Below, one piece after another: positions 1 to 12,750 of a stretch of DNA of 64,000 nt; the stretch's first letter is position 1, and the number at the start of each line of letters is the position of its first letter. Made by a program: the position numbers and the translations under genes. The DNA comes from Plectrocnemia conspersa. Lineage: Eukaryota > Arthropoda > Insecta > Trichoptera > Polycentropodidae. Where the stretch lies: NCBI GenBank assembly GCA_009617715.1, contig VTFK01000341.1:186001-250000 (forward strand), in the 5' to 3' direction. The notes below the pieces were generated by a model that made no database searches, was not told the DNA's origin, and saw only the letters and a list, made by a program, of their open reading frames with translations.

Positions 1-210
1 AATATTCATTTTGGTATTAAGCCCGAAACTCTACCAATACGCTATTACTGCCACAATATAGTGCAAGGAATATATGTATATTTATAAAATTTATATTGTC
101 TTAAAAAACATAATTTTTAAGAAATATTACTTTATTTTATCTGTAAAATATTCTATAATTCAATAATCATTCAAGAAAAGCTAACATATTTTTTTTTTTT
201 AGTTTCCAAG

Positions 211-487
211 TTGTGGCGGGGCAAAAAGGGTTGATGCGAATAGGGAGCCGCTCGGAAGAGCGACGACGACACGGATGACATTAGCCGAGCGCCACGTTAA
301 CGAAACGTGTGCACGCTAAACTGGTGACTCCGACGTGATCGCGAACTGTTCATAGCCAGTTCACTAGAGGGGAGTATTGTGGCGGGGTTAAAAGGTTTGC
401 ACGCGAACGCCGTGAATGGGGCGCCGCTCGGGAGAGCAAGAAGAAAATTAGCCAACCGCTACGGGAACAAAGTCTGTGCACGCACAT
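211..487. repeat. LTR-retrotransposon relic (two short direct repeats)
   Basis: Two diverged copies of about 110 bases, both starting TTGTGGCGGGG (211 and 377) and both ending near GTGCACGC, lie 166 bases apart. The spacer starts with a primer-binding-like stretch (TGGTGACTCCGACG, from 322) and ends with a purine tract AGAGGGGAGTA (about 366-376) directly before the second copy. That order (repeat, primer site, purine tract, repeat) is the order of a BEL/Pao-type LTR element with nearly all its interior lost. The repeats are seen directly; the LTR reading is inference. Confidence 0.5.
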
Positions 488-490
488 AAA

Positions 491-2149
491 ATCTAATTTT
501 CATTTTCTCAAAAACCTAGTCTGATATTGGAAAAACATTTTAATTAAGGATAAGAACATTAATAATATTCGGATTATTAAATCGTCTTATTATTTTTTAA
601 CCTAGATGCAAAATTGCAAGCAGTAAATATAATATATTAACCTAATCAATATGAATAGAAAAGCGCACTTAGCAAAACACACTTTCGCGAAATATCACAC
701 ATACATATAATAGGAACCGTGTGTGTCTTAGAGAAACCCCCGAAGAGATCAATCGAAGCGTAAGCGAATTTGTTTGAAAGTGCAATAAACGCATGCCGTC
801 ATTTCTGCGTGCAAGCCTGGTTGTTCCAAAATGCGGCTGAGCCATGGCCACCGGACCGTGGCCGCCACATTTCTCTAACTAATGCTAATCCGGTAGCCAA
901 TTATACACTACGCTATACAGTGGCAAACGTACACGTTTTAAGACTTATTGTAATTAGAGAGTGAATCGCGAAAAGTTCTGCAATCGCTGCGCAAAGATCG
1001 GCAAATGATGAAACGGTGATTTTTATCTAATTTCATTAGATTAAAATTACCTTTCTTTATATTATCCGAACGTCGAATGTTCTTCCTTTTTACATATATA
1101 ATATATTATAAATAAAAAAAAAATCGTGCGTTAGATTTAATTGATAAAAATCGTTACTCGCTCACGCGCTTCAGTCGTTAATATTAACCGTCAGCGTTAA
1201 CACTACTCGTTCGACTATCACGTGTATAAAAATCGGATTATAAATTAATTTGTATGCGTGCTTGAAAGTCATTAACGGTGACAAATAAAACGAAGTAAAT
1301 AAACAAATATTATAAATTATATTTAATTATTAGCATATTAAAAAGCATATAAAAATAATTAATTGATAATTATTTTAAAAATGAAAAGTCAGCAAACTTT
1401 ATCAATGAAACATTAATATTTACTTATTGATATTATATATTATATAATAATGTCTATATTTGCCTATATGTCAGTGTATGCAGTGTTCAAAAAAAAAATA
1501 TTGTTCATCAAATTTGGTGATAAAATTCGTAGCTTTAATTTTTCGAACAATGAAATTTATTATCTTTTGAGGGAAAATATAAGAACATAAAATTCTTAAG
1601 AATCTAACTTTTTCATCTCTGCTTGTCCAATAGCAATTTTTACCGAGAACTTACGTCGATACAAGAAAATTTTATAAAGGTTTTTTAAAACATATTTCCT
1701 GAGATTCAAGATCGAACTTTTACCACCAACTTTAACCAGAAGCATACTCCATGCACTTCCTTGTAGCTTACGTGCAATTTTACAATAATATCGAGTAACA
1801 TTAAATATTTTTTCTGAGAATTAACAGCACTCACCGAAATACAAAATAAATTATACCAAAAATATTTACTTCTATAAATGTATGCAATAACATTTAATAA
1901 AAAGAGTAATCTCTTAAATTGAAGAATGAACTAAAGATCTTTAGTTCTTATTATAAAAAATACGAATACCGATTTGCCAAACTAGATAGTTTATTTTTAA
2001 AAAGAAATTATTATTCCATAATATAATTTTCATTATACAACATAAATATTAAAATCCTAGTTCAGTAATTTCGCTTTTTTCCACTCCGCAAGACTCAAAC
2101 CGCAACCAGCACTTTTCCGTTACATTTTTTTGGCATTGTCAGTGACATG
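491..2149. other. non-coding stretch, no gene seen
   Basis: AT-rich DNA without a convincing open reading frame. Two less AT-rich islands (about 690-1010 and 1140-1270) have CpG-containing sequence but no recognisable exon. They could be regulatory DNA; nothing in the sequence decides this. Confidence 0.4.
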
Positions 2150-2423
2150 AATAATTATTGTAACTATAGCAATTATACGGGCAGCCGCCATCGCCAAACC
2201 ACTTTTACTCTCCGTGGCCATGGTCGAATAACAATGAGCGAAAGAGAAAATCACAAACGCTAGGATGCTTGCGCAAGGCCTTTCTACGAGAGCCACGTGG
2301 TTGAATTTTCAATTTGCCGCTGTTTTGAAAATAAAAATATGCAGTAGATAGCCCAATAGGAGCTAATGAAAACCGCAAGAATGTTGATGTTAAGAATGCG
2401 GCGAAGTAAATATGCACAGTTGG
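2150..2423 (+). other. possible untranslated first exon ending at a strong donor site
   Basis: A less AT-rich island with a GCCGCCATCGCC box (about 2183) ends at GTAAGTGAG (about 2424), an almost perfect 5' splice site. It contains only very short open frames, so if transcribed it would be mostly untranslated. No downstream partner exon could be identified in the window. Confidence 0.2.
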
Positions 2424-2607
2424 GTAAGTGAGTAGATCAACATTGAAACCAAACGAGTGTTAAAAGAAATTTAGAATTATTTTAACAGAACCAGCTATGT
2501 TTGTTTTTTCTTTAATTTTAATATAATTTAACGTTAGTTAGTCGGTGTTTTTTATTGACCATAAATTGAGTAAGTATCTAAAGAAAATGAAAAGCTTTGA
2601 AACTCAC

Positions 2608-2671
2608 CTTCAGAAGAATATCACGACCTAGCGGATGTAGAAACGCTCTCCCTCAGCATATGCAATACAAT
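2608..2671 (-). other. splice-flanked 64-base segment, possible orphan exon
   Basis: On the minus strand this segment follows a pyrimidine-rich acceptor (TTTTTTCTTACAG) and is followed by GTGAGT. All three frames contain a stop, so it could only be an untranslated or terminal exon, or a chance pairing of splice signals. Confidence 0.2.
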
Positions 2672-2679
2672 CTGTAAGA

Positions 2680-3779
2680 AAAAATATGTTGTTTATAAAA
2701 AATAAACATAATTTTAAAGGTTGTGAAGTCATCCAAGGCTTTTATGATATAAATATGAATATCGCATTTTTATTTCGAATAAATAATTTGCAATGGAAAG
2801 TTCAGAGGAATATCTGTTTACCTCAAGTCTGTTTACCAACATTGCATGTTTTATGGTTAATTTTATAGGCTTGGTTTAAATTTCCCTATAATATGATTAT
2901 GTCGCAATAGTCTTGTCTGGGCCAAGTCCTTAAGCGTCCATTGTCAAATCCATTGTACTGAACGTGAGAAACAAAACATTTTTACGATCCGCCGAAACTT
3001 TTTTACGCCGACCGATGCAGACTGTACGTGACAATAAACGGATTAAACTAAAAGCATGATTATAGCCACTCGAGTTATTACAACAGATCGCAAGATTCAA
3101 AATATGGTAACCTATTTAAACTCCAGCGCAACGATGTTAAAAGTCCATAAATAAAACAGGCCAATTTAATTACATCTTAAGATCGTCGTAATCATTTGTG
3201 ACAAAAAAAAGAAAGCAAGCACTAACCCACTAATCTCATGTGTCTGTGATTAGGATAAAAACAACCTTAAATTGAAATACAAGCACAAATGCCAAAGCAC
3301 ACATTGCTTTAGAGGCAGTGGTTTCATATCTTCAGTGAAATGTACTCAAATTATCATTTAATTTATTGTTTTTTTCCAAAAATTTTTTTTACTTTATCCA
3401 AGAAGACGATAAAAAAACATAAATGGATTTTCTAGGAAACTTCTTTCTCATCCACAGTCATATATTTAGATTCCTGCAACAGTGCGTAAATGGGAAAAAA
3501 TATTTTACAAAAACTGATATAAAAAACGACATTAAAGAATTGATTGCTTCCAAAAATACATTATTTTTCGAAACAGATATAAAAAAATTGATTAATATGT
3601 AGAGAATAATTGTAGAAAAATGGAAAATATATAATTTAGAAAAGTATTACACGTTTTTATTTTTGACTCATTAAACCTACACCTTATGGAACCACCTGAT
3701 AGTATAAATATATAATTAGTATGTTTGTAAAATTATTTATGTTATTAAAATTAACGTATAAAAATAATATTAACTTCGT
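2680..3779. other. non-coding stretch with a dispersed-repeat fragment
   Basis: AT-rich with no gene seen. About 3395-3450 (containing CCAAGAAGACGATA followed by an ATGGATTTT block) is clearly similar to about 42,070-42,125 inside a GRHPR intron, so it belongs to an interspersed repeat family, possibly a SINE tail. Confidence 0.4.
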
Positions 3780-4190
3780 ACTCGAAGGCAAGCGGAACCG
3801 TCAACCGACGCTTCCCTCTTCACGTCAAGCTGGACCAGCTCGACGTCCGGAATTAAAGTTCAACCCACTTAAGAAACGATTAGGTCATTCGGATTCAAAC
3901 ACGGATAAGAAGACTTTGCGCTTATATTAACATAAGTTACTGTGACGTGAGTCAAATGATTGCACAAATATCAATTACAAACTAAATAACTTTGTCTTGT
4001 ATTATCATAATAAAATCTAGTTTATTCACACTAACTTAAGAAATAATAATACTAAATGTGGGGGGTTAAGTGACGCTCTGGTTAAACTGGCGCGACGGCG
4101 GCATAAGACAGCACATTTCTTTGGCGGATCACGACGGAAAAACTACGACCGGCGCGCCTCATCCATCGATCTCTCGTATGTAACTCAACT
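3780..4190. repeat. GC-richer block, possible degraded LTR element
   Basis: This block is far less AT-rich than its surroundings. Near 4090 it carries TGGCGCGACGG, which resembles an LTR-element primer-binding site. No intact terminal repeats or coding region are visible. The transposon origin is a guess from base composition. Confidence 0.2.
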
Positions 4191-6439
4191 ATACTTCAAT
4201 CAATAATCTCTGTCTAATAAATTATGAGATTATTGAATTTAAACTATTATTTCAAAATTAAAAAGCAAATAAGGGTGAAGAACTACTTGTTAAATACTTT
4301 AAAAAAAAAATCATATTTTAATATTTTTTAAACCAAATATTTTCAAAATCAGTCAAATAATAAAACATAAATTAAATAACATCTGTGTGTATCTTTTATT
4401 ATTGTCACCTCGATTTAGATAATATGTATATCTACATTTTGAAGCAATTGCGTTTCAGAATATTTTTCATATTCATAACACAATATTTATGTTGCTAATT
4501 TGAATATGATAATATATGTATGTAAAGTGTATTTTTAAGATATGTATGTCTCACGTAATATTCAAATACATACTTATTATGTACTAACTTTGAAACATTG
4601 AAATGAATAACATAATTTTTCAGTCGCTTAAACAGTTGATATATAATAGAATACATCAAACGCATTACTTGTATTTATAACATCTAAATTCCTCTCCATA
4701 TATAAAATATGTTACAATAAAAAAAATTTAAAATCCCTGACATCTAAGAGATTGTTACATATACAATTTTCCACAAAAAATAAAAACAATTTCCATTTGT
4801 TAAATCATCAAAACAAGACGTGTATCTGTACGTTCAAGGAATTAAAACCTTCTGGCTGCGTCATATCAACGGCCTTTAGGTGTAAGTTAGTCAACTCTAT
4901 AATTGTCGACTTCACAGGAAGAAGAAAAAATTGCGTAATTAACTTTTTATCGCTTGTACTTATTACAGGAAAATATCAATTCATACAAATTATTTATAAA
5001 CATTTTAAAGCTTTTAGTTTCAATTGAGTTACAAGTGACTAGTTATTTTAATTTACAAGTGAAGCTAGTCAAAATAAATTAATAATTGGTCAACTAGTAA
5101 TATTAGTTTATAGTCTCAGATCATATAGTCTATCGATTAATATACAAGTCACTCACTTCCTACTTATTGCTCATGATCAGCGCCGGTATGACACGGTCAT
5201 TGTTTCTTTGACTCGTTTGCCTTGAATCGAGCACGCGAGAAACTGGTCCTCTTTGTGCAGTTTAGATTGTATCATATTATTCACGTGTGCTTATCATTTA
5301 TAACGTATGTGGTCGAAAACGAAAGTGATCGACTTTCCGGAACATGATCTGCGGCGTAACGTCGAAACGCACCGTCAAATTAGCGCGTCAATTATAGGCA
5401 GTGAGTGTAATGAAAATTATAAAAAAAATACTAGAACAACAATAATGCGAATACGGAAAATGATCATCTTCGGAAAATGTGATTATTACATCACGTTGAT
5501 TGTTGGATAACACAGGAAAATATTACGAGCGCGGAAATTGCTCTGATTTGTCGAGCACGCAATTATTTTATTGCTGGTGGTGGTGGTTGCATTGTATTTT
5601 GTATTTATGGCTTTTATGATATTTTTATTGTTAGTTACAATTGTATTTTACTCTTTTAGTGTGTGATTTATAATTATAAAGTATGTGATTATAAACTAAA
5701 AGATGAACCATTGCTATAAAAATGAATGTGAATATCATTTATAGAGAGAAAAAAATTTTTAGATGATTTTCACTGTCAATAGTGATGTAGTTCTTTGCTA
5801 TTGTTATGATTTGTTCATATTAGAAAAATCAATAAACAAGCTTTAAGTATCACTTTAACTCGATTTATATGTGTTTATCTAATTGTGAGATACTATACGA
5901 TTTGCATACAAGTTTATTCAGGTACAAATTACAAAAGTTATTAATTATTTTAAAGCTATAATATTGGACTTTCATGCAGTACAAATATGTACAAATAAAC
6001 ACTAAATAGATCAATCATGCTATAAGCTCGAGTTAGCTCATGACGAATAAAAAGTGATCAATCAATTGGACCAAATCTAACGATTGAAGTGGAAAGACTG
6101 TCTTACTCTGGACAACGATATTATCAGTATGAAGGTCTGATCTCGTACTAGCTCATCTGTGTCATAAAATATGCAACGGTGGTATTTTTTAGTGTAGAGC
6201 TAATATTCCCAGCTGCTCTCCAACTTCATTGTGATATACCAGAGTTTCTTAACGCTCTGAATTTGAACTCTAATATATTTCCAATAAAAATCAGAAGTGA
6301 ATCAAAAAAGAGTTCTCTGCAGCATTTATTATTGAAATGGGATGGTATATTAACAACTCTCTTTTGGGTCATTTTGGGTCATACTGGAAGATTGATTCAA
6401 ATTCTCGCGCTGAATAACTTTTATTAATAACTTAATATT
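4191..6439. other. non-coding stretch
   Basis: AT-rich with no supported gene. About 5,160-5,410 is a CpG-containing island with no long frame and could be regulatory DNA. The remainder is low-complexity AT sequence. Confidence 0.35.
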
Positions 6440-8030
6440 AAATTATTGAAGGTAATATAAAAAACTCGCCTACTATTATTTCAAAATAGCTGTTTAAAAA
6501 TATGATAATACTAGATTACAAATTATTAAATACTAGTTGCTCAGATAATGCATATTAAAAAATTATTGCTATTACAAAATACATAGTAATTTTTTAAGAC
6601 TACATACTTTAAAAACTTCAATGATAGACTAAATAAAAAAAGAGACTTGGCGAAACAAAATTCATACCATTTATTATTTCACTTTACTATGTTTTGTCAT
6701 AAATATTTAATAACCTTATTTTATATGCATATTATTATTTAATATATAAGATTTTTCAATAGTAATTTTTATCATTTGTACAATTAATGTACTGTATTAT
6801 AAATTTTGTTAATAATAAAATCGTTATTAACAAAGAAACTATATGCAAAAAGTGGACTACAGAACTGTGGCAGCTCAATTAAATTTTAATGGTGCGGCGA
6901 GATAAGAGATGACTCAATTGACACAAGCGATATCGGTTATCTGATTCATAGTTGCAATTAGGTACTCCTCGAGTATGTTTATTATTAAATAATTTTAAGA
7001 TAATGCAGAACAAATGGTCACAAAAGGTTAGTAATATTATTTTAAAATAGCTGTAAGAAAAAATATTGAAATACTAGATTATGAAAAAGAGATGTTTAAC
7101 TGTCGCTCAGATAATGCACATTTTATTACTATTACAAAATACATAGTAAAACTTTAAAAGTACTTTGAAAACCTTAATAAAAAAATGAGACTAGGTGAAA
7201 CAAGAATCATACCGTTTATCAATAATCAAATACAAAAAATGCTATTATTTCACTTAACGATATTTTTGGCATAAATATTTATTAACCTAATTTGATATGC
7301 ACATTATTTTTTTTATATATGATTTTTTAATAGTATGTTTTATCATTTGTACGATTAATGTACTATATTATAAATTTTGTCAAAAACAAAGAAACTATAT
7401 CAAAAGTGGACTACGTGGAAAGTTTAATGGTGCGGCGAGATAAGAGATGACTCAGTTGACACAAGCGATATCAGTCATTTGATTCATAGTTTAATTAGGT
7501 AGTCCTCGAGGTTGTATTAATATTAGATAATTTTAAGGTAATGCAGAAAAAGTGGTTTAAAATAGCTGTAAGAAAAAATATTGAAAAGAGATGTTTAACT
7601 ATCGCCCAGATAATACTCATTTTTTTAAATTGTATTATAAGTCATATTCCTATTACAAAATATTTAGTAAAACTTTAAAAGTATTTTAAAAACTGCAATG
7701 ATTGACTAAAAAAAAATAAGACTTGGTGCAAAGAAAATCATACCCTTTATCAAGAAACGAATTCAAAAGAATGTTATTATTTTGCTTTACCATATTTTTG
7801 GCATAAATATTTAAAAACCTTATTTGAAATTCACATTATTTTTTAGTATGTATGATTTTTTTAAAAGTGTGTTTTATCATTTGTACGATTAATGCACTAC
7901 TTATATTATAAATTTTGTCGTTAATAAAATCGTTATTAACAAAGAATATGCAAAAAGTGTTCTACAGTACTGTGGAAGCTAAATTAAATGTTAATGGTGC
8001 GGCGAGATAAGAGATGACTCAGCTGTAATA
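6440..8030. repeat. three-copy tandem repeat, period about 540-570 bases
   Basis: The block GGTGCGGCGAGATAAGAGAT recurs near 6890, 7428 and 7995. Around each copy the flanks match at length: TTATCATTTGTACgATTAATG, AATTTTGT..aATAAAATCG and the AAAGTGgaCTACagtactgTGG region. The copies are diverged and differ by small indels, and the third is truncated at its right end, so this is an old local tandem amplification. No coding potential is seen. Confidence 0.8.
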
Positions 8031-8289
8031 ATACTATACTAATAATAATTTATAATTTTATTAACATAGGTTATTACGTTAGTGTTGGAAAATAAATCCA
8101 CAAAAAAAACCACAGTCGAATTATTATACGATATATTAGAATTAAAATTTCTATAAAATAAAGTTTTATTCAGAAGCAAATTATTAATATGCAAAATTAT
8201 ACATTTGATTGACAGATTTAATGTCAATTATATTATTTACAAGCTAGAATGGTTGTCAATTGCAACATATTCTCATAGTAATTACCGCA

Positions 8290-8640
8290 CAGTTAACCGG
8301 CATGTAGCATCGCGGTTTATAACCAATCAAAAGACTTGAACTCGTGATTCAATTACATATTCGATCTGCGCCATTATCCTAGTATTTTTTATGTTTATTT
8401 GTATATCTAGTTTAATTAAAAACCAAGTGTTTTCTATGTGAATTATGCACTTTATGCGCATATGTGTGTGACGCCGTCGTGCAATGCAAATTATGCATTC
8501 GCTCAACGCGCTCTGTTATCTCGAGTTGTGCATAATGCATTTTGAACACAAAGAAATTCCTCTTTGTGCATTCACGCGAGATAAATTCATATTATTCGTA
8601 ATTACATGACCGTCAGGGTCGATAATATTGGCTGACTTGA
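8290..8640. promoter_or_regulatory. cluster of octamer/ATGCAT-type motifs, candidate enhancer
   Basis: A less AT-rich island holds ATGCAAATTATGCAT (8484-8498, a perfect ATGCAAAT octamer abutting an inverted ATGCAT) and TGCATAATGCAT (8529-8540), plus TTATGCAC about 40 bases upstream. Octamers are POU-domain binding sites. A regulatory role is inferred from the clustering only. Confidence 0.3.
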
Positions 8641-9119
8641 GCGCTTTATAAATAAAATAAAACAATATATGTACAGACACACATAAACACCAACGCCAAC
8701 CCTTGCATATGTAATTGGTATTCAGTAAAAATGGATATGATTATTATTATGATATCCGCATAATAAATGTCTTTAATACAGACATTAAAATTTGTGATGG
8801 AATAGTATCTATTATATATAAATATAAATAGACTCGCAAATGGAACACTAGCGATATGGTATTTTAAAGTCGTGCTGCAAATTTCAACGGCAATAAGAAA
8901 ATCTTCTAAAAAAATCTTAGGAATAAACAATATTTTTAACTCTCATTTCTCGAGAATTTATTAATACAATAAATATTTTTTTTTTGTTTTTTTTTTTTAA
9001 AATATCAAAACTATACGCTACTATTCATCCAGGAAGGTAAAGTCTTTCCATACAAAATTAAGTAAATCATCTCAAGTTTTAAATTAAAAATTAAAAATTT
9101 ACCTGCGTAGAAGGTAGAA

Positions 9120-9840
9120 GTTGCAAAAGATTAATAAACGTAACATGGGTGAGGTCCGCACTGAGTATAGTAATTTGAACTGGTTTATAAAAACGATTAT
9201 TATAACAAACAGTAACAAACAAGCTCCTAGCAACGATGATAAAATGAATAAATTTCATAAATAATTTTGAAATGAAGATGAAGGCATCTTTGTCTTTCTA
9301 TAAACAAGTCTTAAATATACTTCTTTATTTAAACTACAAGATCGGCTTTTTGCTGATGACACTTGAATGAAGATGAACATGTCTTAGCCTTTCATTATAT
9401 TTTTTTAACGTTTCAATATAATATAAATAATCTACCGATATTTTTTTTCAATATGTGACAGTATTTAACGATCTCATGGGGCATTTAATTGTAAGAAAAA
9501 AAACGAGTCAAGTCTACGTTGAGTATACGGTGATTTGCACTGGTTTATCAAAATTATTGAGATTATAAACCGTATGCATTATACCAAACAGTGATGAGCC
9601 TGTTTCTAGAAAAAAAATATAAAAGGCGAAGGTCTAAAATAATAACAGAAACACATTTTATAAAAAAATTATAAACCATCGTCGATAAAATGAAGATTAA
9701 TGCATCTTTAAATACGTTTAAGAAGACATATTTTCTTAAACTACAAGATCAGTTAAAAATAGACAATGTTTTTTCTGATAAAAACTTTTAAACAAACCAA
9801 AAGATAAATACATATATCATAGCCTTTCTGCAATAAGGCT
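9120..9840. repeat. local duplication, two diverged copies of about 300 bases
   Basis: About 9,150-9,420 and 9,510-9,830 share an ordered set of blocks: a GAGTATA..TTTG.ACTGGTTTAT stretch, GATGAAG..GCATCTTT, then TTAAACTACAAGATC. The copies are strongly diverged. No gene is seen. Confidence 0.5.
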
Positions 9841-10129
9841 TAGACTTCGCCGAAACTAAATGTTCAGTTAAGTATAAATAACGTTTTTGTAATAAAAACA
9901 CTCAAACTGTCTTAAAAAAATAACTGAAATTAAGAGTATCATGTTCAGCAAATGAAATGAGAAAATGTACGCAGATCCTTTATTCGAAAAAAAAACAAGT
10001 ATAAAAAAGTAAACCATGAAGTATTCTTCTCTCTGGTTTCTTCTTAAAAAATCTTTTTATTTTATTTTTTGATAATTTCTTATATAATATGTAAAGGCAA
10101 CCAATTAAGTGGTTAAAATTTAAATCAAC

Positions 10130-10830
10130 TTTGAGTCAGAATAAAAATCTAATCTCGGTCATAGTTTTATTAACAGCATGGTCGTAAATATAATATTTAA
10201 TGTCAGAATAAATATCAAATGGTTAGAATAAAATGTCATACGGTCAAAATAAAAACGTAGGATGGTTAGAATTGAAATATAGGACGATCACGTGAAATAA
10301 AAAAAATATTATAACATTTATAAATACAAATGAGAAATAAATTATTTATTTAAGAAATATCTTATAAAATATCTTAGGTGCGAGAATTTGTCAGAACCCC
10401 ATAAATAACTCTCAAAGAATCTGCAACGAATCTATTTAAATGCTTGTAGGATGCAAAGGTATCCAGAGCGACGAATGAAGCGGGAATAACGACAGAACAG
10501 CCTGGCTTGTTGTGTTGACATCCAAACAAATGGGCCCTAAAACACCTTGATCATCATTATGTTAACATAAAACTTACCTTGAGGGTAAAATGCAAACCAT
10601 ATAATAAAAATACTGGCTATTCTTTATGAATATGACCAATGAACTGTATTAAATACTGACTAAAACAATGTTTCTGACAATCTATCAAATTATTTATTAC
10701 CATTTAACATGAATTCCGACCAATTAATAGAAATTCTGACTAATCTAATATTTATTCTTACCACTTATAATGACCTTTTAATATAAATTCTGACCTATGT
10801 AATATAAATTCCGACAACCGTATTAAAAAT
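10130..10830. repeat. foldback element with short internal subrepeats
   Basis: The left arm (about 10,130-10,290) is a run of degenerate GGTCAGAATAAAA-like units spaced about 20-30 bases apart. The right arm (about 10,640-10,820) carries the reverse complement, AATATAAATTCTGACC-like units. The centre is unrelated, richer sequence. Inverted arms built of small tandem units are typical of foldback-type transposons. Confidence 0.5.
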
Positions 10831-11730
10831 CTATCTTATAAAGAACGTTCTAAGAAACTAAAAACTTTTGATATAATAATACCCTCTGTTCAAATGCAAT
10901 CAACTTTAACCGAATAGTGGTTAGCCCGTATTTTCAGTTACCTGCTCTTCCACCACAACGACTATCAATCACCAAAATCCATTATCGAACGAATCGATAT
11001 GGTTCATGATCTAAGATAATGATCTTCTATTACTGCACACATATACCGCAAGAGCAATTGCTTCATGCTACCCAAGTATTATTTTTTTTTGAGCAAACCC
11101 CTGTTTTGGCTCAGTCATGACAATGACCGACAGACTCCGTTAACCATTATGAAAATTTCAGCAGTGAGGATGATAAGCGACCCAACACACGTGCCGACTT
11201 TTCGGCGGAAGCTCGGCTGAGGACGTGTGCGGGTTCAACAACTTTTTGTTGGCATTGTGCTCGCGAGAGGATCTATTGTGGATTGATTTCAATGGACCTC
11301 CCTCTATATCCGCCCTTTTCAGGCACAATGATGCTTGTTTGATGTGTGTTTAGATAGGGAAACTACAAGAAAAAAATGAAAATAATGCCATAAGCCTTGG
11401 GCTAGAATTGATGAATGGACTTATTAAGCGGATAATAATATTTATAAGAATAAAATACTATAACTGGGAAAATGTATTTATAAATACTACATAAACAGTT
11501 TCCAATTAGAACAAATAAATCTTAATAAAACACAAATTTCATAAGGGAGAAATCTAGGGATTATAGCTCAAGACAAAAAATAAAATATATATCTATATGG
11601 ACTTTTATTATAATGTAGATGATGCATGATCCTTGCATATTAAATGTTTTCTGGACGGACGTATTTAGAGCCTTTTATTAAAATACATATAAAATCAAGC
11701 CGCGTAACGAAAATATGCGATATATTTTTA
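10831..11730. other. non-coding stretch with a GC-richer block
   Basis: No gene is seen. About 11,090-11,345 is GC-richer (several CpGs, ACGTGTGCGGGTTC) and may be a transposon fragment. No terminal repeats could be identified. Confidence 0.3.
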
Positions 11731-11734
11731 TTTA

Positions 11735-11985
11735 TAAAAACAAACCAGTGGTTTGAGTCGGTGACTAACACTTGGGTTCAAATCTTATTTGAATCGGAAT
11801 TAGTGAGTATTATATAATTAGAATTCAGATCTATCATCACATCTTAAGTTTTCCTAGATTTTCCTATTCTTACTAAATAATTAAAATAAAAATTTTAATC
11901 TTGCGTCTCATTACTTAGTGGTTGTTGATTGTGTTTACCCGGTTGTACCGCGTTGCAGTGGAAGATATACAATAAATAATAAATA
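11735..11985 (+). repeat. tRNA-derived SINE-like repeat, copy 1
   Basis: The sequence has a box-B-like GGTTCAAATC (about 11,775) preceded by GTCGGTGACTAACACTTG, then a tail domain TCTCATTACTTAGTGGTTGTTG and GGAAGATATACAATA. The same parts in the same order occur at about 32,900-33,095. Box B is the internal RNA polymerase III promoter of tRNA-derived SINEs. Confidence 0.5.
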
Positions 11986-12750
11986 AAATATATATAGAAC
12001 ATATTTGTATTTCTATTATATTTAAAAATAAAGCGTTTACTACACGTGAGCGCGTTCACACTCGGCTCGCCATGAACATAAAAAATAATTGGATCAAGGT
12101 ATGTCGAATGCGGTATTAATTTTATTAATGTATTCACCGACATTTCCCTAATTGACGGCGAATTTCTTGTCAACGCCGACGAACGAAAGTTTTCCTCATA
12201 ATTTTCAGCAGCAATAAATAACAAAAGCAAAAAACCTTTCAAAAAATGAGGTGCAACAAATAACAGGTGGGTGAAAGAGAATGGTTTAGTTTGCTAGAAT
12301 TACTTGTATTAAATTAAGTTCTGCTCTGAACAATTAGTCTACGGTATTTTTGACAACAGGATAAAGATATATATTTTAATAAATACAATAAATAGATGCG
12401 ATGTTTATCTGTTTATACAACTGGATAAAAAGTCACTTTATCATTTAAAAAGCAAATATTTTTTTTTTGTTTTATATTATTTTACTTTTCTAAGTAAATA
12501 TTTAGTAATAGTTGCGATATTTATTGATTTATACAAGATGATTTATTATTATAATTTTACTTTTCTAAATAAATAAATATAGTATTGTGCAAAAGTTTTG
12601 GGCACCTGATCCGGAAAAATTATTTGAGTAATAACATCACAGCATATCGGGTTTTTATTAGCAAACGATTTTTTTCTTTTTGTCGAACAATCAATACATC
12701 TGTTTAAAACATAAGAGCAGTAGTTTTTCGTTTTTTTTAATGAGTTAGGG

